This document shows, piece after piece, positions 36,703-45,243 of a stretch of DNA of 64,000 nt. This stretch comes from Corynebacterium ciconiae DSM 44920 (GTDB taxonomy: Bacteria > Actinomycetota > Actinomycetes > Mycobacteriales > Mycobacteriaceae). The position numbers and the translations under genes are program-made. The notes under the pieces were generated by a model. The model was not told where the DNA came from. It ran no database searches and saw nothing but the letters and a program-made list of their open reading frames with translations. How positions within the stretch are numbered: the stretch's first letter is position 1; the number at the start of each line of letters is the position of its first letter. Location: NCBI RefSeq assembly GCF_030440575.1, contig NZ_CP047189.1, positions 1,984,001 to 2,048,000 of the forward strand, read 5' to 3'.

Positions 36703-37212
36703 GTTGACCTCACTCACATGCTTCTTGGTTGACAGGTTCGTTATGCCGCCTCAGCGCCCCGCCACTGCCGAGGCGTGATGCATTACACATATAGCCCAGA
36801 GGCGCCCAGCCGGGCCATCGTTTCCGCCCCACCTACCTCGGGTGTGCCATCCCACCTCACCGGAGGGTAGGCGGCCGTGGTTACACCGTAGAAAAAGCGC
36901 GGCGACGGGCGCGTGTTTATCCCATATCTACCACGCCTAACGCCGCCGCAATACTCGTGGCCGCCATGGGATGTACACCGCGGCTCACAATGGCAACCCG
37001 CGGGTGGGAAAGGGCCCCCTTTGGCTGGGGCGGTGGCACCCTCGTCTGATGTCTGCACTGCCACCCGCCACCTCCGCCAGCGGCGACTCATTAGCACGGA
37101 ACTCTTTTCACGGGGCCTTAAATCGTGTTATCGTCCTTGGCAAGTTATAGATTCGTTATATTTGCTTGATTGTGTTCCTTCGCAGCTCACGGAGCAGGAA
37201 AAGAGGTGAGTG
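36703..37212. other. Divergent intergenic region (about 510 bases)
   Basis: No supported gene; the frames present look random. The right end (37120-37180) is AT-rich with TATAGA and TTATAT stretches, a likely promoter for the surface-stalk gene, and the left end should hold the promoter of the tmk-mtrAB operon. A GC-rich middle has several short inverted repeats but no clear RNA. Confidence 0.45.
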
Positions 37213-38073
37213 ATGGTTGATTCCGACCTCAAGCGGTTTTTCCTGTTCACCTCTGCTGGGCTTGCTATCGCCCTGATCGTGGGCGTGGGCGCATGGTGGC
37301 TATCTGCCCCCAACGCCAGCCGTGGCTCTAGCTCCGCCGAAACCCGTGGCGGGTATGTCTCCGTCAACGAGTCCGAGAGCGTGTCAAGCTCCGAGCCGTC
37401 CTCGGAGCCCTCCGACGAGCCTTCAAGGACGGAGGAGGACGATCCTAAGGAGTATCACGGCAGCACCTCACGGGTGACTCCGTTGCAGCCGGGTTCCGGC
37501 ACCGCCCCGCAGGCCCCGAGCAGCTCCCGCACCTCTACCGTGCCGCCGACCAAGATCATTCGCCTGCCCAATACCGGCGAGCCGGGACCAAGCAGCACCC
37601 AGCAACAGCCCTCCGCGCCGAGCTCACCACAGGCCCCGAGTGTCACCAGCGAGGAGAGCACCCCTGTGAGCTCCCCGATCAGCAGCACACCAACGCGACC
37701 GCAGGATGGCACCTCTAGCCCAGAGAGCCCGAGCTCTCCGAGCAGCAGCGAGCCGGTGCCCACCAGCGCCCCCGATGCCCCGAAGGAGACCGCCCCCACG
37801 AGCTCGACGCCGAGCAGCGTGCACGTCGGTTCCTCGGAGACTGAGCCGAGCCCAAGCTCCACAGCGCCGAGCAGCAGCACGGAGCCCACTGCCACCCGCG
37901 AGGCCCCGAGCAGCGCCAGCTCCCGCCCGAGCAGCTCGGCCCCGTCCAGCTCCTCGCCGCGTACTTCGAGCCCGTCTAGTTCTTCGGCCCGCTCACCGGA
38001 GCCGGTGGAAGCCCCCAGCGTCACCAGCGCCGGCCCCACGGTCAGCTCACCGCGCAGCGTCCCCGCTCAGTAG
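37213..38073 (+). CDS. Membrane-anchored Ser/Pro-rich surface stalk protein
   Basis: 286 residues: short cytosolic head (MVDSDLKR), one membrane helix (about 9-31, FFLFTSAGLAIALIVGVGAWWL), then about 250 residues of low complexity dominated by Ser, Pro, Thr, Ala and Glu without any folded-domain signature. It looks like a mucin-like, wall-spanning stalk and a good target for O-mannosylation, which mycolata perform (inference). An LPNTG occurs at residues 118-122, but with no hydrophobic segment and charged tail after it, so it is not a normal sortase signal. AGAGG precedes ATG 37213. It is convergent with manA. Confidence 0.68.
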   Translation: MVDSDLKRFFLFTSAGLAIALIVGVGAWWLSAPNASRGSSSAETRGGYVSVNESESVSSSEPSSEPSDEPSRTEEDDPKEYHGSTSRVTPLQPGSGTAPQAPSSSRTSTVPPTKIIRLPNTGEPGPSSTQQQPSAPSSPQAPSVTSEESTPVSSPISSTPTRPQDGTSSPESPSSPSSSEPVPTSAPDAPKETAPTSSTPSSVHVGSSETEPSPSSTAPSSSTEPTATREAPSSASSRPSSSAPSSSSPRTSSPSSSSARSPEPVEAPSVTSAGPTVSSPRSVPAQ

Positions 38074-38130
38074 CCTCGCCCCTACCCACGGCGATTGCCG
38101 CACACACCGCAGCTCCGCGTTTTTCTAGCA

Positions 38131-38169
38131 CTACAGGCCCTCTCCCCTATGCGGGGAAAGGGCCTGTAG
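38131..38169. terminator. Bidirectional terminator between the stalk gene and manA
   Basis: CTACAGGCCCT (38131-38141) pairs with AGGGCCTGTAG (38159-38169), with an inner CCCC/GGGG stem. It lies between convergent stop codons. Confidence 0.8.
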
Positions 38170-38187
38170 ATGTATCTGCGGCTGCGT

Positions 38188-39414
38188 TTAGGCATAAGCC
38201 CAGAAGACCTGGGCCGCCTCCTCGGCAGTGAGAATCACGTTGCGGTCGCGCTCATCGAGCCACACCGCCTCGGTGGGGCCGATGCGCAGCTGCTCGCCGT
38301 TGGCGTTGGTGATCTCAACCTCGCCCGAGCTGCTCACCACGATGGTCGGCCCGTCGAGCTGAAGTTCGAGCGGCTCGGCGGTGGCGTCGATCGTGATGGC
38401 GGAAAGATTGAAATCCTCGATTGGAATGGGATAGCGGGTAATCTCTGCGCCCGCGCGCGTGTGCTGCTCTGCTGCCACGAAAGGATCGGCGAGCGGAGCG
38501 AAGCCAAGCACCTTCACCAGCTCGGGAACATCCACATGCTTGGTGGTGAGCCCGCCGCGCAACACATTATCGGAGTTGGCCATCACTTCCACGCCCACAC
38601 CATGCAGGTAGGCATGAAGCGATCCCGCGCGCAGGTAGATAGCCTCGCCTGGGGCCAGTTGCACGTGGTTAAGCAGCAGGGCCCCCAGCACGCCAATGTC
38701 ATTGGGATAACGCTCATTAATCGCCCGCACATTGTGCAGGGTGTGGGCGATCCACGGCTCTACCTGCTGCTCGTCGACGGCATCGATGGCTTCGATGAGG
38801 TGGCGGATCAGCTCCGCCCGCGCACCGGCGGGAATGGTAATCCAGGTGGTAAAGAGCGCCCGGAGGCGGTTTTCCTCTTCCCTCTCCCCCAGCGCCTGAC
38901 CATCGTCGATCATGTGCAGGTAGCGATCCATCGCGGCGCAGTTGAGCTGGCGCAGCAGGCGGATGGTGTGCTCCAGCGGGCGGAATCCGGCCATGGCCTC
39001 AAAGTCGGACAGCGCCACCAGCACCTCGGGCTTGTGGTTATTGTCCTTATAGTTGCGCTGGGCCCCACTGACATCGATCCCGAGGGCATTTTCGCGCTCC
39101 CAGCCATCCTCAGCCTGCTGCTTGGACGGATGGGCCTGCAGGCTCAGGGGCTCGTCGGCTGCGAGAATTTTGACGAGGAAGGGCAGTCGGTTATCGAAGC
39201 GCTGCGCAATGCGCTTGCCCAGCCACGCGCTGGGGTCCTGGGCGATGAGTTCGCTCAGCGGCTTGCCATCCACCGTGGACGGAGAGGCCGGGTGCGCCCC
39301 GAACCACAGCTCGGCTATGGGATGCGGCGCGGGCGCCTGGTCCCCTTTCAACCGTGGGATGGCGGTGCGGGAGCCCCATGGATAGGCTCGCTCGATCCCC
39401 GCGAGACGGTGCAT
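38188..39414 (-). CDS. manA: Mannose-6-phosphate isomerase, class I
   Basis: 408 residues; interconverts fructose-6-P and mannose-6-P, the entry to GDP-mannose and polyprenyl-phosphomannose. The opening ERAYPWGSRTAIPRL, the zinc-site segment LSLQAHPSKQQAEDG and the cupin part YLRAGSLHAYLHGVGVEVMANSDNVLRGGLT are all typical. The gene is followed upstream (same strand) by a SIS-like protein and manB, the order seen in M. tuberculosis (Rv3255c-Rv3257c). Confidence 0.96.
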   Translation of the reverse strand: MHRLAGIERAYPWGSRTAIPRLKGDQAPAPHPIAELWFGAHPASPSTVDGKPLSELIAQDPSAWLGKRIAQRFDNRLPFLVKILAADEPLSLQAHPSKQQAEDGWERENALGIDVSGAQRNYKDNNHKPEVLVALSDFEAMAGFRPLEHTIRLLRQLNCAAMDRYLHMIDDGQALGEREEENRLRALFTTWITIPAGARAELIRHLIEAIDAVDEQQVEPWIAHTLHNVRAINERYPNDIGVLGALLLNHVQLAPGEAIYLRAGSLHAYLHGVGVEVMANSDNVLRGGLTTKHVDVPELVKVLGFAPLADPFVAAEQHTRAGAEITRYPIPIEDFNLSAITIDATAEPLELQLDGPTIVVSSSGEVEITNANGEQLRIGPTEAVWLDERDRNVILTAEEAAQVFWAYA

Positions 39415-39500
39415 GTATTCTATGTCCTCCTTAGCGCGCGAATGTCAACGCGCGCTTGAAAGCGGCCCATGCCGGTGCACATGCCAGCCGTCGCGTCCAC

Positions 39501-40490
39501 TTATCCTGTGGCGCAGCTGGCTGCCCACGCGCGAGCGATGAGCCTTAAGCCTGGTGCAAGTGCCTCGGTGGCGCCCTCGTGCGCGCCCCCGAGTGGCAGC
39601 GCGCCGGCAGTGTCTGCCGAATGAGTATCGCAGGATTCGCAGCGCGCTTCAACGGGCATCACAAGCTCGGCCGTGGGGCCGAGTGCCCAAACAACAACCT
39701 TCGAGGTTAGCATCACCGGCGGCTCGTCAAGGAATGGGTCATAGAAGATGTCTTCGCCCGTACTGGGGGCAGCCTCGGCGTGGAGGTGGTAATCCTGCGC
39801 CGATAGCGCGCTGTGCTGTCCGCCGGCGCGATTAAAAAGTGCAGCGATGAGGGCAGTGAATTCCTCGGTTCCCTCTTTGGCGGCCACATGCACCACGGGG
39901 GTGGTGTGCACATATTCGGCGAGCGCCCGCGCGGGATTGACCACCGCCTCGCGCTCGGGGTGGCAGGCGGCTAGCTCCTCGTCCACCTCGTCGGCCACGC
40001 AATCGAGAATCTCCGCCACCCCAGCTGGAGCCATGCGCAGCCCAAGGACGCAGGCTGCGAGCACGGCGATGGTTCGCGCTGGGGAGTTCTGGGCTACGGC
40101 GGGCAACGCCGGCAGTCCCGTAACTCCCGTTTCTTCGGCGGTATAGGAGGCATATGGGCTGATGAGCGTGCACACGCAGCCGCGGGCGTGGGCCGTGCTG
40201 GCGGCGGCATAAGCCTGGGGCTCATGGCGATCATCGCCAGTGATGATGACTACGTCCATCGCCCCGGCGTAGCGAGGTAGCTCGGCGTGGCACACCACCG
40301 GCACCGATACATCGGGCAATAGCGCCAGCCCGGCCCGCACCACACAACGATAAAAGTGGTCAGGAGCCACCACGATGATCGATCGCGGCGAGGTACTCAG
40401 CTGAAGCTGCCCCTCGCGCACCGCACTGGCGATGGCGCGAATTTGGGCGCCTTCGTGGGCGAGATCGAAGAGCTCGTGGTGATTAGGCAT
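39501..40490 (-). CDS. Phosphosugar-isomerase-like (SIS/TobH-type) protein, Rv3256c-like
   Basis: 329 residues. The layout suggests two SIS-like halves (SIIVVAPDHFYRCVVRAGLALL ... DVVIITGDDRHEPQAYAAA) resembling bifunctional phosphoglucose/phosphomannose isomerases, but I see no clear catalytic set. The position between manA and manB is conserved in mycolata, so a regulatory or isomerase role in mannose metabolism is likely (inference). It starts at ATG 40490, 28 bases after manB. Confidence 0.75.
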   Translation of the reverse strand: MPNHHELFDLAHEGAQIRAIASAVREGQLQLSTSPRSIIVVAPDHFYRCVVRAGLALLPDVSVPVVCHAELPRYAGAMDVVIITGDDRHEPQAYAAASTAHARGCVCTLISPYASYTAEETGVTGLPALPAVAQNSPARTIAVLAACVLGLRMAPAGVAEILDCVADEVDEELAACHPEREAVVNPARALAEYVHTTPVVHVAAKEGTEEFTALIAALFNRAGGQHSALSAQDYHLHAEAAPSTGEDIFYDPFLDEPPVMLTSKVVVWALGPTAELVMPVEARCESCDTHSADTAGALPLGGAHEGATEALAPGLRLIARAWAASCATG

Positions 40491-40517
40491 GAGGCGCGCC
40501 CCTTTGGGTGAGATGAG

Positions 40518-41894
40518 TTAGGCGCGAATGATGCCGAGAATCTCGGTGACGAGTTCCTGCACATCGGCCTCGGTGGGTGCCTCCACGTTGAGCCGCAGCA
40601 GCGGCTCGGTATTGGAGGCGCGAACGTTAAACCACGCGGGAGTGCCTGCGAGCTCCACGGTCACGCCATCGAGGCGGTCAATGGATTCCGTGCGGTCGGC
40701 GAAGGCCTCCACCACTGCTTCTCGACGCTCTTCTTGCTGCTGCGCATTCTCCAACACGGAGTTAATCTCCCCGGAGGCGGCATAGCGGGTGTAGCGGGCC
40801 ATCAGCTCCGACAGGGGGCCGTCCTGCTCCCCCAAGGCGGCGAGGACGTGCAAAGCGGCCAGCATGCCGGAATCGGCGTTGAAGAAGTCGGTGAAGTAGT
40901 AGTGCGCGGAGTGCTCGCCGCCGAACTTGGCGCCGGTATCGGCCATGGTCTTTTTGATAAAGGAGTGGCCCACTCGGGTGCGCTCGGCGGTGCCGCCGTT
41001 TTCGGCGATAATCTCCGGCACGCTCTTTGAGGTGATGAGATTGTGGATGATCGTGGCCCCGGGGTGCTCAGCGAGGGTGCGCTCCGCGATGAGGGCGCAG
41101 ATCGCCGAGGGGCTGACCGGCTGGCCTTTCTCATCGACCACGAAGCAGCGGTCTGCATCGCCGTCGAAGGCCAAGCCCACGTCCGCACCGGTGTCCACCA
41201 CGAAGCGCTGCAGATCCTCAAGGTTCTTCGGATCCAAGGGATTGGCCTCGTGGTTGGGGAAGGTGCCGTCGAGCTCGAAGTAGAGATCCTTCACCTCAAC
41301 TGGGGTTTCGGCAAACACCGCCGGTGCCGTCAGACCCGCCATGCCATTGGCGGCGTCGATAGCAACCCGCAGCGGCCGGATGGCAGAGATATCTACCAGG
41401 TTCTTGAGATAGTCCACATAGCCCTCGAGTACGTCGCGGCTTTCGGTGCAGCCGGGTTGGCCGTCGAAAAGCGGCACGCCCTCGATGAGCATGTCGGTGA
41501 TATCGGCCAACCCGGTCTCCTGCCCCACGGGCTTTGCCCCGGAGCGGCACAGCTTGATGCCGTTGTACTGGGCGGGATTGTGGCTAGCGGTGAACATTGC
41601 TCCCGCGCACTCCAGCACGCCCGAGGCGTAGTAGAGCTCATCGGTGGAGGCAAGACCCAGCTGGATCACGTCCACCCCCTGAGAGGCGGCGCCATCAGCA
41701 AAAGTTTGGGAAAGCTCCGGGGAGCTGGGGCGCATGTCGTGGCCGATGGCCAACAGGCGAGAGCCTTCGCCATAGATGAGGCGGCCGAAGGCGGCGCCGG
41801 TGTCATACATAAATTCCGCGTCGATGCTCTCACCGACCACCCCACGGATATCGTAGGCCTTCACTACAGCATGGACTGCCTCTGGCGAGCGCAT
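40518..41894 (-). CDS. manB: Phosphomannomutase/phosphoglucomutase ManB
   Basis: 458 residues; converts mannose-6-P to mannose-1-P. YDIRGVVGESID opens the protein, the catalytic phosphoserine lies in FTASHNPAQYNGIKL, the magnesium loop is AFDGDADRCFVVDEKG, sugar binding GGEHSAHYYFTDFFNADSG, and phosphate binding RASNTEPLLRLNVEA. ATG 41894 (MRSPEAVHAVVKAYD) follows AAGGAAAG at about 9 bases and is chosen over the frame start 41918. Confidence 0.95.
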   Translation of the reverse strand: MRSPEAVHAVVKAYDIRGVVGESIDAEFMYDTGAAFGRLIYGEGSRLLAIGHDMRPSSPELSQTFADGAASQGVDVIQLGLASTDELYYASGVLECAGAMFTASHNPAQYNGIKLCRSGAKPVGQETGLADITDMLIEGVPLFDGQPGCTESRDVLEGYVDYLKNLVDISAIRPLRVAIDAANGMAGLTAPAVFAETPVEVKDLYFELDGTFPNHEANPLDPKNLEDLQRFVVDTGADVGLAFDGDADRCFVVDEKGQPVSPSAICALIAERTLAEHPGATIIHNLITSKSVPEIIAENGGTAERTRVGHSFIKKTMADTGAKFGGEHSAHYYFTDFFNADSGMLAALHVLAALGEQDGPLSELMARYTRYAASGEINSVLENAQQQEERREAVVEAFADRTESIDRLDGVTVELAGTPAWFNVRASNTEPLLRLNVEAPTEADVQELVTEILGIIRA

Positions 41895-41987
41895 AAAAGT
41901 TCTTTCCTTTGCGGGCACGTAGATCTACAGGTTCACACAAACGTACCCACAACTATAACCTGCCGCTACAGCGCCGAGTCCGTGCGC

Positions 41988-42446
41988 TTAGGATTCCTCG
42001 TCCTCAGCAGGAACGATATACAAATGACGCTTGCCCACCGCACCCTTCGGGCGATCCTGGTGGCTGCGCGCGGGGTGGCGGCGGTTTTCCGCATCGCGGG
42101 CGCGCTGCTGCGCCTCAGCCCGGGTAGTGGAGCCGGTTTCGCTCAAGGGCGAGCGCGGGACCAGACCGGAGGCATTCTTACCCACCTCCCGCACGGCCTC
42201 GGCGAGAGCGGTGAGGTGCTCGTCATCATCGTGCAGCCCCGTATCGATGCCATCGACGCGCAGCATCTCCCAGCCCAAGGGGGCGGTGATGCGGGCAGCG
42301 TGATCGGCGCACAAATCCCAGCTATGGGGCTCATTGCGGGCAGCGAGGGGCCCCACCACGGCGGTGGACTCCGCGTAGGCGTAGGTCAGCGTTGCCACGG
42401 CAGGCTTGCCGCAGCCAGGACGGGAACAACGACGAAATTGGCTCAC
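41988..42446 (-). CDS. DUF3499 zinc-ribbon-like protein (Rv3258c-like)
   Basis: 152 residues. RRCSRPGCGKPAVATLTYAYAESTAVVGPLA is followed by WDLCADHAARITAPLGWEMLR: two CxxxxC/CxxH-type pairs fit a metal-binding fold; the C-terminus is polar and Arg-rich. The function is unknown; the family neighbours manB and whiB2 in mycolata. GTG 42446 is chosen because the family motif begins right after it and TAGACT lies 8 bases upstream; a start at 42473 would precede that promoter. Confidence 0.82.
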   Translation of the reverse strand: MSQFRRCSRPGCGKPAVATLTYAYAESTAVVGPLAARNEPHSWDLCADHAARITAPLGWEMLRVDGIDTGLHDDDEHLTALAEAVREVGKNASGLVPRSPLSETGSTTRAEAQQRARDAENRRHPARSHQDRPKGAVGKRHLYIVPAEDEES

Positions 42447-42454
42447 GACCCAAA

Positions 42455-42460
42455 AGTCTA
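42455..42460 (-). promoter_or_regulatory. -10 box of the DUF3499 gene (leaderless)
   Basis: TAGACT fits TANANT and ends 8 bases before GTG 42446. An imperfect inverted repeat (TAGACTGT at 42459-42466 and ACAGTCCTA at 42481-42489) overlaps it and lies between the divergent starts, a possible operator. Confidence 0.45.
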
Positions 42461-42541
42461 GACTGTTAGTCAAGGTTTAGACAGTCCTAGGCGGCTGTGC
42501 CTCACCCATCTGCCCGCCCAAGCGGCTTAAGGTGAGTAGCT

Positions 42542-43009
42542 ATGAGCACCCTTCCTGCCCGCCTGAACTCCCGCGATCGTCGAGGTCGTGGGGTGCGCGG
42601 CCCCCTGATGCCCGCGGCTTTGCCCCGCTTTGTCAGCCGCAGTGAAGATTTTGATCGCGCCGTCCTTCGAGCCTATGCCCCCATTCAGGCCCGCTTTGCC
42701 GCCGAGCTGGACCATCTCGACATCGCCATCGACATGATCCCGCGCATGCGATTGCGCACAGACCTCACGATCTTGCCCGACGATATCGCCTCCGATGGTC
42801 CCGTGCCCTTGGGGCGTGTCATCTCAGCCGGGGTGGACCGCTATGGCAACCCCACGCGGCCGCGCATCGTGCTCTTCCGCAAACCGATAGAGCTGCGCGC
42901 CCCGGACCCCAGCGACCGCGCCGAGCTTCTCGGCACCGTGCTGGTGGCATTGGTGGCATCGTTTCTCAACGTAGCCCCCACCGATATTGATCCCAGCTTC
43001 GAACTCTAA
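42542..43009 (+). CDS. Zincin-like (metallopeptidase family) protein without HExxH, Rv3259-like
   Basis: 155 residues. The family (PF06262-type) normally carries HExxH in a helix near the C-terminus; here that place reads TVLVALVASFLNVAPTDIDP, with no His or Glu, so peptidase activity is not expected. The preceding strand, TRPRIVLFRKPIEL, and the DIDP ending suit the Rv3259 branch. The N-terminus is basic (SRDRRGRGVRGPL). It is divergent from the DUF3499 gene and convergent with whiB2. Confidence 0.75.
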   Translation: MSTLPARLNSRDRRGRGVRGPLMPAALPRFVSRSEDFDRAVLRAYAPIQARFAAELDHLDIAIDMIPRMRLRTDLTILPDDIASDGPVPLGRVISAGVDRYGNPTRPRIVLFRKPIELRAPDPSDRAELLGTVLVALVASFLNVAPTDIDPSFEL

Positions 43010-43047
43010 GGGCACCACCCCAGCCCCAGTCCCCCAGGTAGCGAAAA

Positions 43048-43075
43048 AACCTAGACCCTTCATAAGGTCTAGGTT
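43048..43075. terminator. Terminator between the Rv3259-like gene and whiB2
   Basis: AACCTAGACC (43048-43057) pairs with GGTCTAGGTT (43066-43075), preceded by an A-run, so it is strongest for the minus-strand whiB2 transcript and may serve both. Confidence 0.75.
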
Positions 43076-43094
43076 CCTGTTATTGAGGACAGCT

Positions 43095-43466
43095 CTAGCC
43101 GAGCTGCTTCTTCAAGCGACGGCGCTCACGTTCGGAGAGCCCGCCCCAGATACCGAAGCGCTCATCGTGCAGCAGCGCGTATTCCAAGCATTCATCGCGC
43201 ACTCCGCAGGCCTTGCAGATGCGCTTGGCCTCACGGGTGGAGCCTCCCTTTTCGGGGAAGAATGCCTCCGGATCGGTTTGGGCGCACAGCGCCTGGTCGT
43301 GCCATTCCTGCTCGACGGCTCCGAAGAGGTCATCAAAACTGAGTTCACCGTAGGAGGACTCCGCCGCTGCGGAGCGGGTGGTGGCGTCTCCGTGATCCCG
43401 CGTACCAGCATCGGAGTAATCACCGTCAATGCTGCTGACCACGAGATGATCGGCCTTATTTTCCAC
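43095..43466 (-). CDS. whiB2: WhiB2/WhmD-type division regulator
   Basis: 123 residues. An acidic N-terminal extension (about 50 residues) precedes the Wbl core: Cys in DQALCAQTDPEAFFPEKGG, then RICKACGVRDECLEYAL (CxxC...C), the GIWGG turn, and RERRRLKKQLG. WhiB2 (WhmD) controls septation in mycobacteria. GTG 43466, with AAAGGGGG about 9 bases upstream. It lies among the mannose genes as Rv3260c does. The 5' region is long and holds a possible MtrA box. Confidence 0.92.
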   Translation of the reverse strand: MENKADHLVVSSIDGDYSDAGTRDHGDATTRSAAAESSYGELSFDDLFGAVEQEWHDQALCAQTDPEAFFPEKGGSTREAKRICKACGVRDECLEYALLHDERFGIWGGLSERERRRLKKQLG

Positions 43467-43902
43467 GTCAAGCCCCCTTTCTTTGCCGGCGTGATCTCTT
43501 TGCTTCTTCCTCGGCGCGTCTTAGGCGCGGCCCGCACTGCTATCTCTCACTAGATCAGTCCGACAGTATTCGGGGTGGGGCATTCCACGATGCATACGTG
43601 CGTGGGAATGTCCTGCTCCTCACCCACCGCAGAGGTGGGATTTTGACTCCGGCTAGCGAGAGGGAATGCGAGCCAGTTACACACTTGTGATTACACACGT
43701 GGGCCTAGATATCGTCAAGCCGCTCACGCCATCCGTGGATGAAATTGCACAAATTCGCTGGATAGTCGCCACATTTGTCACAACATTCACAAACCCCCAG
43801 CCTTGGGGGTGAGGCATGGGGGTACTACATATAGATGTTGGCGGCCATATATGCGATCACGCCGCCGCGGGATGTCGCGGCGGGCACCGGCGGCACGAGA
43901 CT
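43467..43902 (-). other. whiB2 upstream region (436 bases)
   Basis: No gene is supported. It contains several inverted repeats (CATTCC...GGAATG near 43580-43612; CCCACC/GGTGGG near 43624-43640; ACCCCCA/TGGGGGT near 43794-43811; CCGCCGCG/CGCGGCGG near 43861-43882). The last two are probably terminators for manC. A direct repeat resembling an MtrA box lies at 43777-43791. Confidence 0.5.
43777..43791 (+). promoter_or_regulatory. MtrA-box-like direct repeat upstream of whiB2
   Basis: GTCACAACATTCACA: two 6-base repeats (GTCACA, TTCACA) 3 bases apart, close to the loose MtrA pattern reported in mycobacteria. It is about 310 bases from the whiB2 start; the link is inferred. Confidence 0.35.
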
Positions 43903-45039
43903 TTAGGCGTCCGTCGAGAAACGAATCCCGCCGTCCGGAATGGAGACCCCCGGCCAAATGCGCATCCCGCCGCGCAATTCACAGCGCGCACCCAAGGTGG
44001 CACCATCGCCCACGATGGCATCGTGAATATGGGTGTTGGGGCCAATGTGCACTCCGGCGCCGATGATGGAATTGGAGATGATCGCGCCCGGCTCGATGGT
44101 GGCGCCATCGAAGACCACAGTGGCATCGAGGCGAGAGCCGGCGCCGATCTCGGTGCCACGGCCCACTACCGTGCCGCCGAGCAGCAGCACCCCATCGCGC
44201 ACCGCGGCGGAGGGCGCCACCACCGACTCACCGGTACGCCCCGCCAGCAACGGCGAGGGAGCGATTCCGCGCACCAGATCGGAGGAGCCCCGCACGAAGT
44301 CCTCCGGGGTGCCCATATCGCGCCAGTAGGAGTTGTCCACGTAGGAGAAGACGCGGCAATCATCCTCGAGCAGGCGGGGGAAGGTTTCGCGCTCCACCGA
44401 GACGTTGCGATTCGCGGGAATCGTCTCAATTACCGAACGAGAGAACACATAGGCGCCAGCGTTGATCTGATCGGTCGGCGGATCCTGGGTCTTTTCCAAA
44501 AACTCCACCACGCGCCCCTCGCTATCGGTGGTGACACACCCATAGGAACGAGGATCGGCCACGCGCACCAGATGCAACGTGACATCCGCCTGATTGGCGG
44601 CGTGGGTATCCAGCAGCGCCCCGAGGTCAGCGCCACCGAGCACATCGCCGTTGAACACAAGCGCGGTGTCATAGCGCAGCTTCTCCAGCACGTTGCGAAT
44701 ACCTCCGCCGGTGCCGAGGGCCTCTTCCTCCACCACATAGTCGATCTCAAGGCCAAACTCGGAGCCATCGCCGAAGTAGGACTCGAACACCTCAGCCTTG
44801 TAGGAGGTGGAAAGAACGATGTGGGTCATGCCGGCCTGCTTGATACGGGCCAGCAGGTGCTGCAGGAAAGGCACACCAGCAGTGGGAAGCATGGGCTTCG
44901 GTGTGTTCACCGTCAGCGGGCGCAGGCGGGTGCCCTTGCCGCCGACCAGGATCACGGCATCTACCTCGCGCGGCGGCACCTCGGTGCCCTCGGTCAGGGT
45001 CGTCGACGCCGGATCGAATGTGTGGGGTGAGCTCATCAT
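43903..45039 (-). CDS. manC: Mannose-1-phosphate guanylyltransferase
   Basis: 378 residues; makes GDP-mannose. The nucleotidyltransferase domain opens with VILVGGKGTRLRPLTVNTPKPML, holds VFNGDVLGG and WRDMGTPEDF, and the C-terminal third is a left-handed beta-helix of hexapeptide repeats (VVAPSAAVRDG ... IIGAGVHIGPNTHIHDAIVG). It matches the Rv3264c (manB/manC) type; RmlA-like glucose-1-P transferases lack this helix layout. ATG 45039 or the adjacent 45036 is the start; the frame to 45186 adds unrelated sequence. It is transcribed after rmlD-wbbL. Confidence 0.88.
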   Translation of the reverse strand: MMSSPHTFDPASTTLTEGTEVPPREVDAVILVGGKGTRLRPLTVNTPKPMLPTAGVPFLQHLLARIKQAGMTHIVLSTSYKAEVFESYFGDGSEFGLEIDYVVEEEALGTGGGIRNVLEKLRYDTALVFNGDVLGGADLGALLDTHAANQADVTLHLVRVADPRSYGCVTTDSEGRVVEFLEKTQDPPTDQINAGAYVFSRSVIETIPANRNVSVERETFPRLLEDDCRVFSYVDNSYWRDMGTPEDFVRGSSDLVRGIAPSPLLAGRTGESVVAPSAAVRDGVLLLGGTVVGRGTEIGAGSRLDATVVFDGATIEPGAIISNSIIGAGVHIGPNTHIHDAIVGDGATLGARCELRGGMRIWPGVSIPDGGIRFSTDA

Positions 45040-45243
45040 CGAGTGCTTCTTTACCTTACTTGTCTCAATCGTCCCGCCCTCGTCTAAGGCGAGGGCAGCA
45101 CGCAGGGGTGAGCCGCAGCCATAAACAGTGGCGCTTTCCTTGTAATGTAGCCCAGCCCGCGGGCGCGACGGTCGCGGCACGCCCACGCGCCACAGCGAAT
45201 ATCGGTGGTGATGTTCACAAGCGCCGCCCCCACCAGCAGCCGG

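Noticed and set aside
36783..37209. Small frames of about 100 codons in the region before the stalk gene
   Set aside because: No ribosome site, no recognisable protein, odd composition.
37564..37578. LPNTG as a sortase sorting signal
   Set aside because: It is internal (residues 118-122) and lacks the following hydrophobic segment and basic tail.
38170..39459. 429-codon plus-strand frame
   Set aside because: Antisense to manA.
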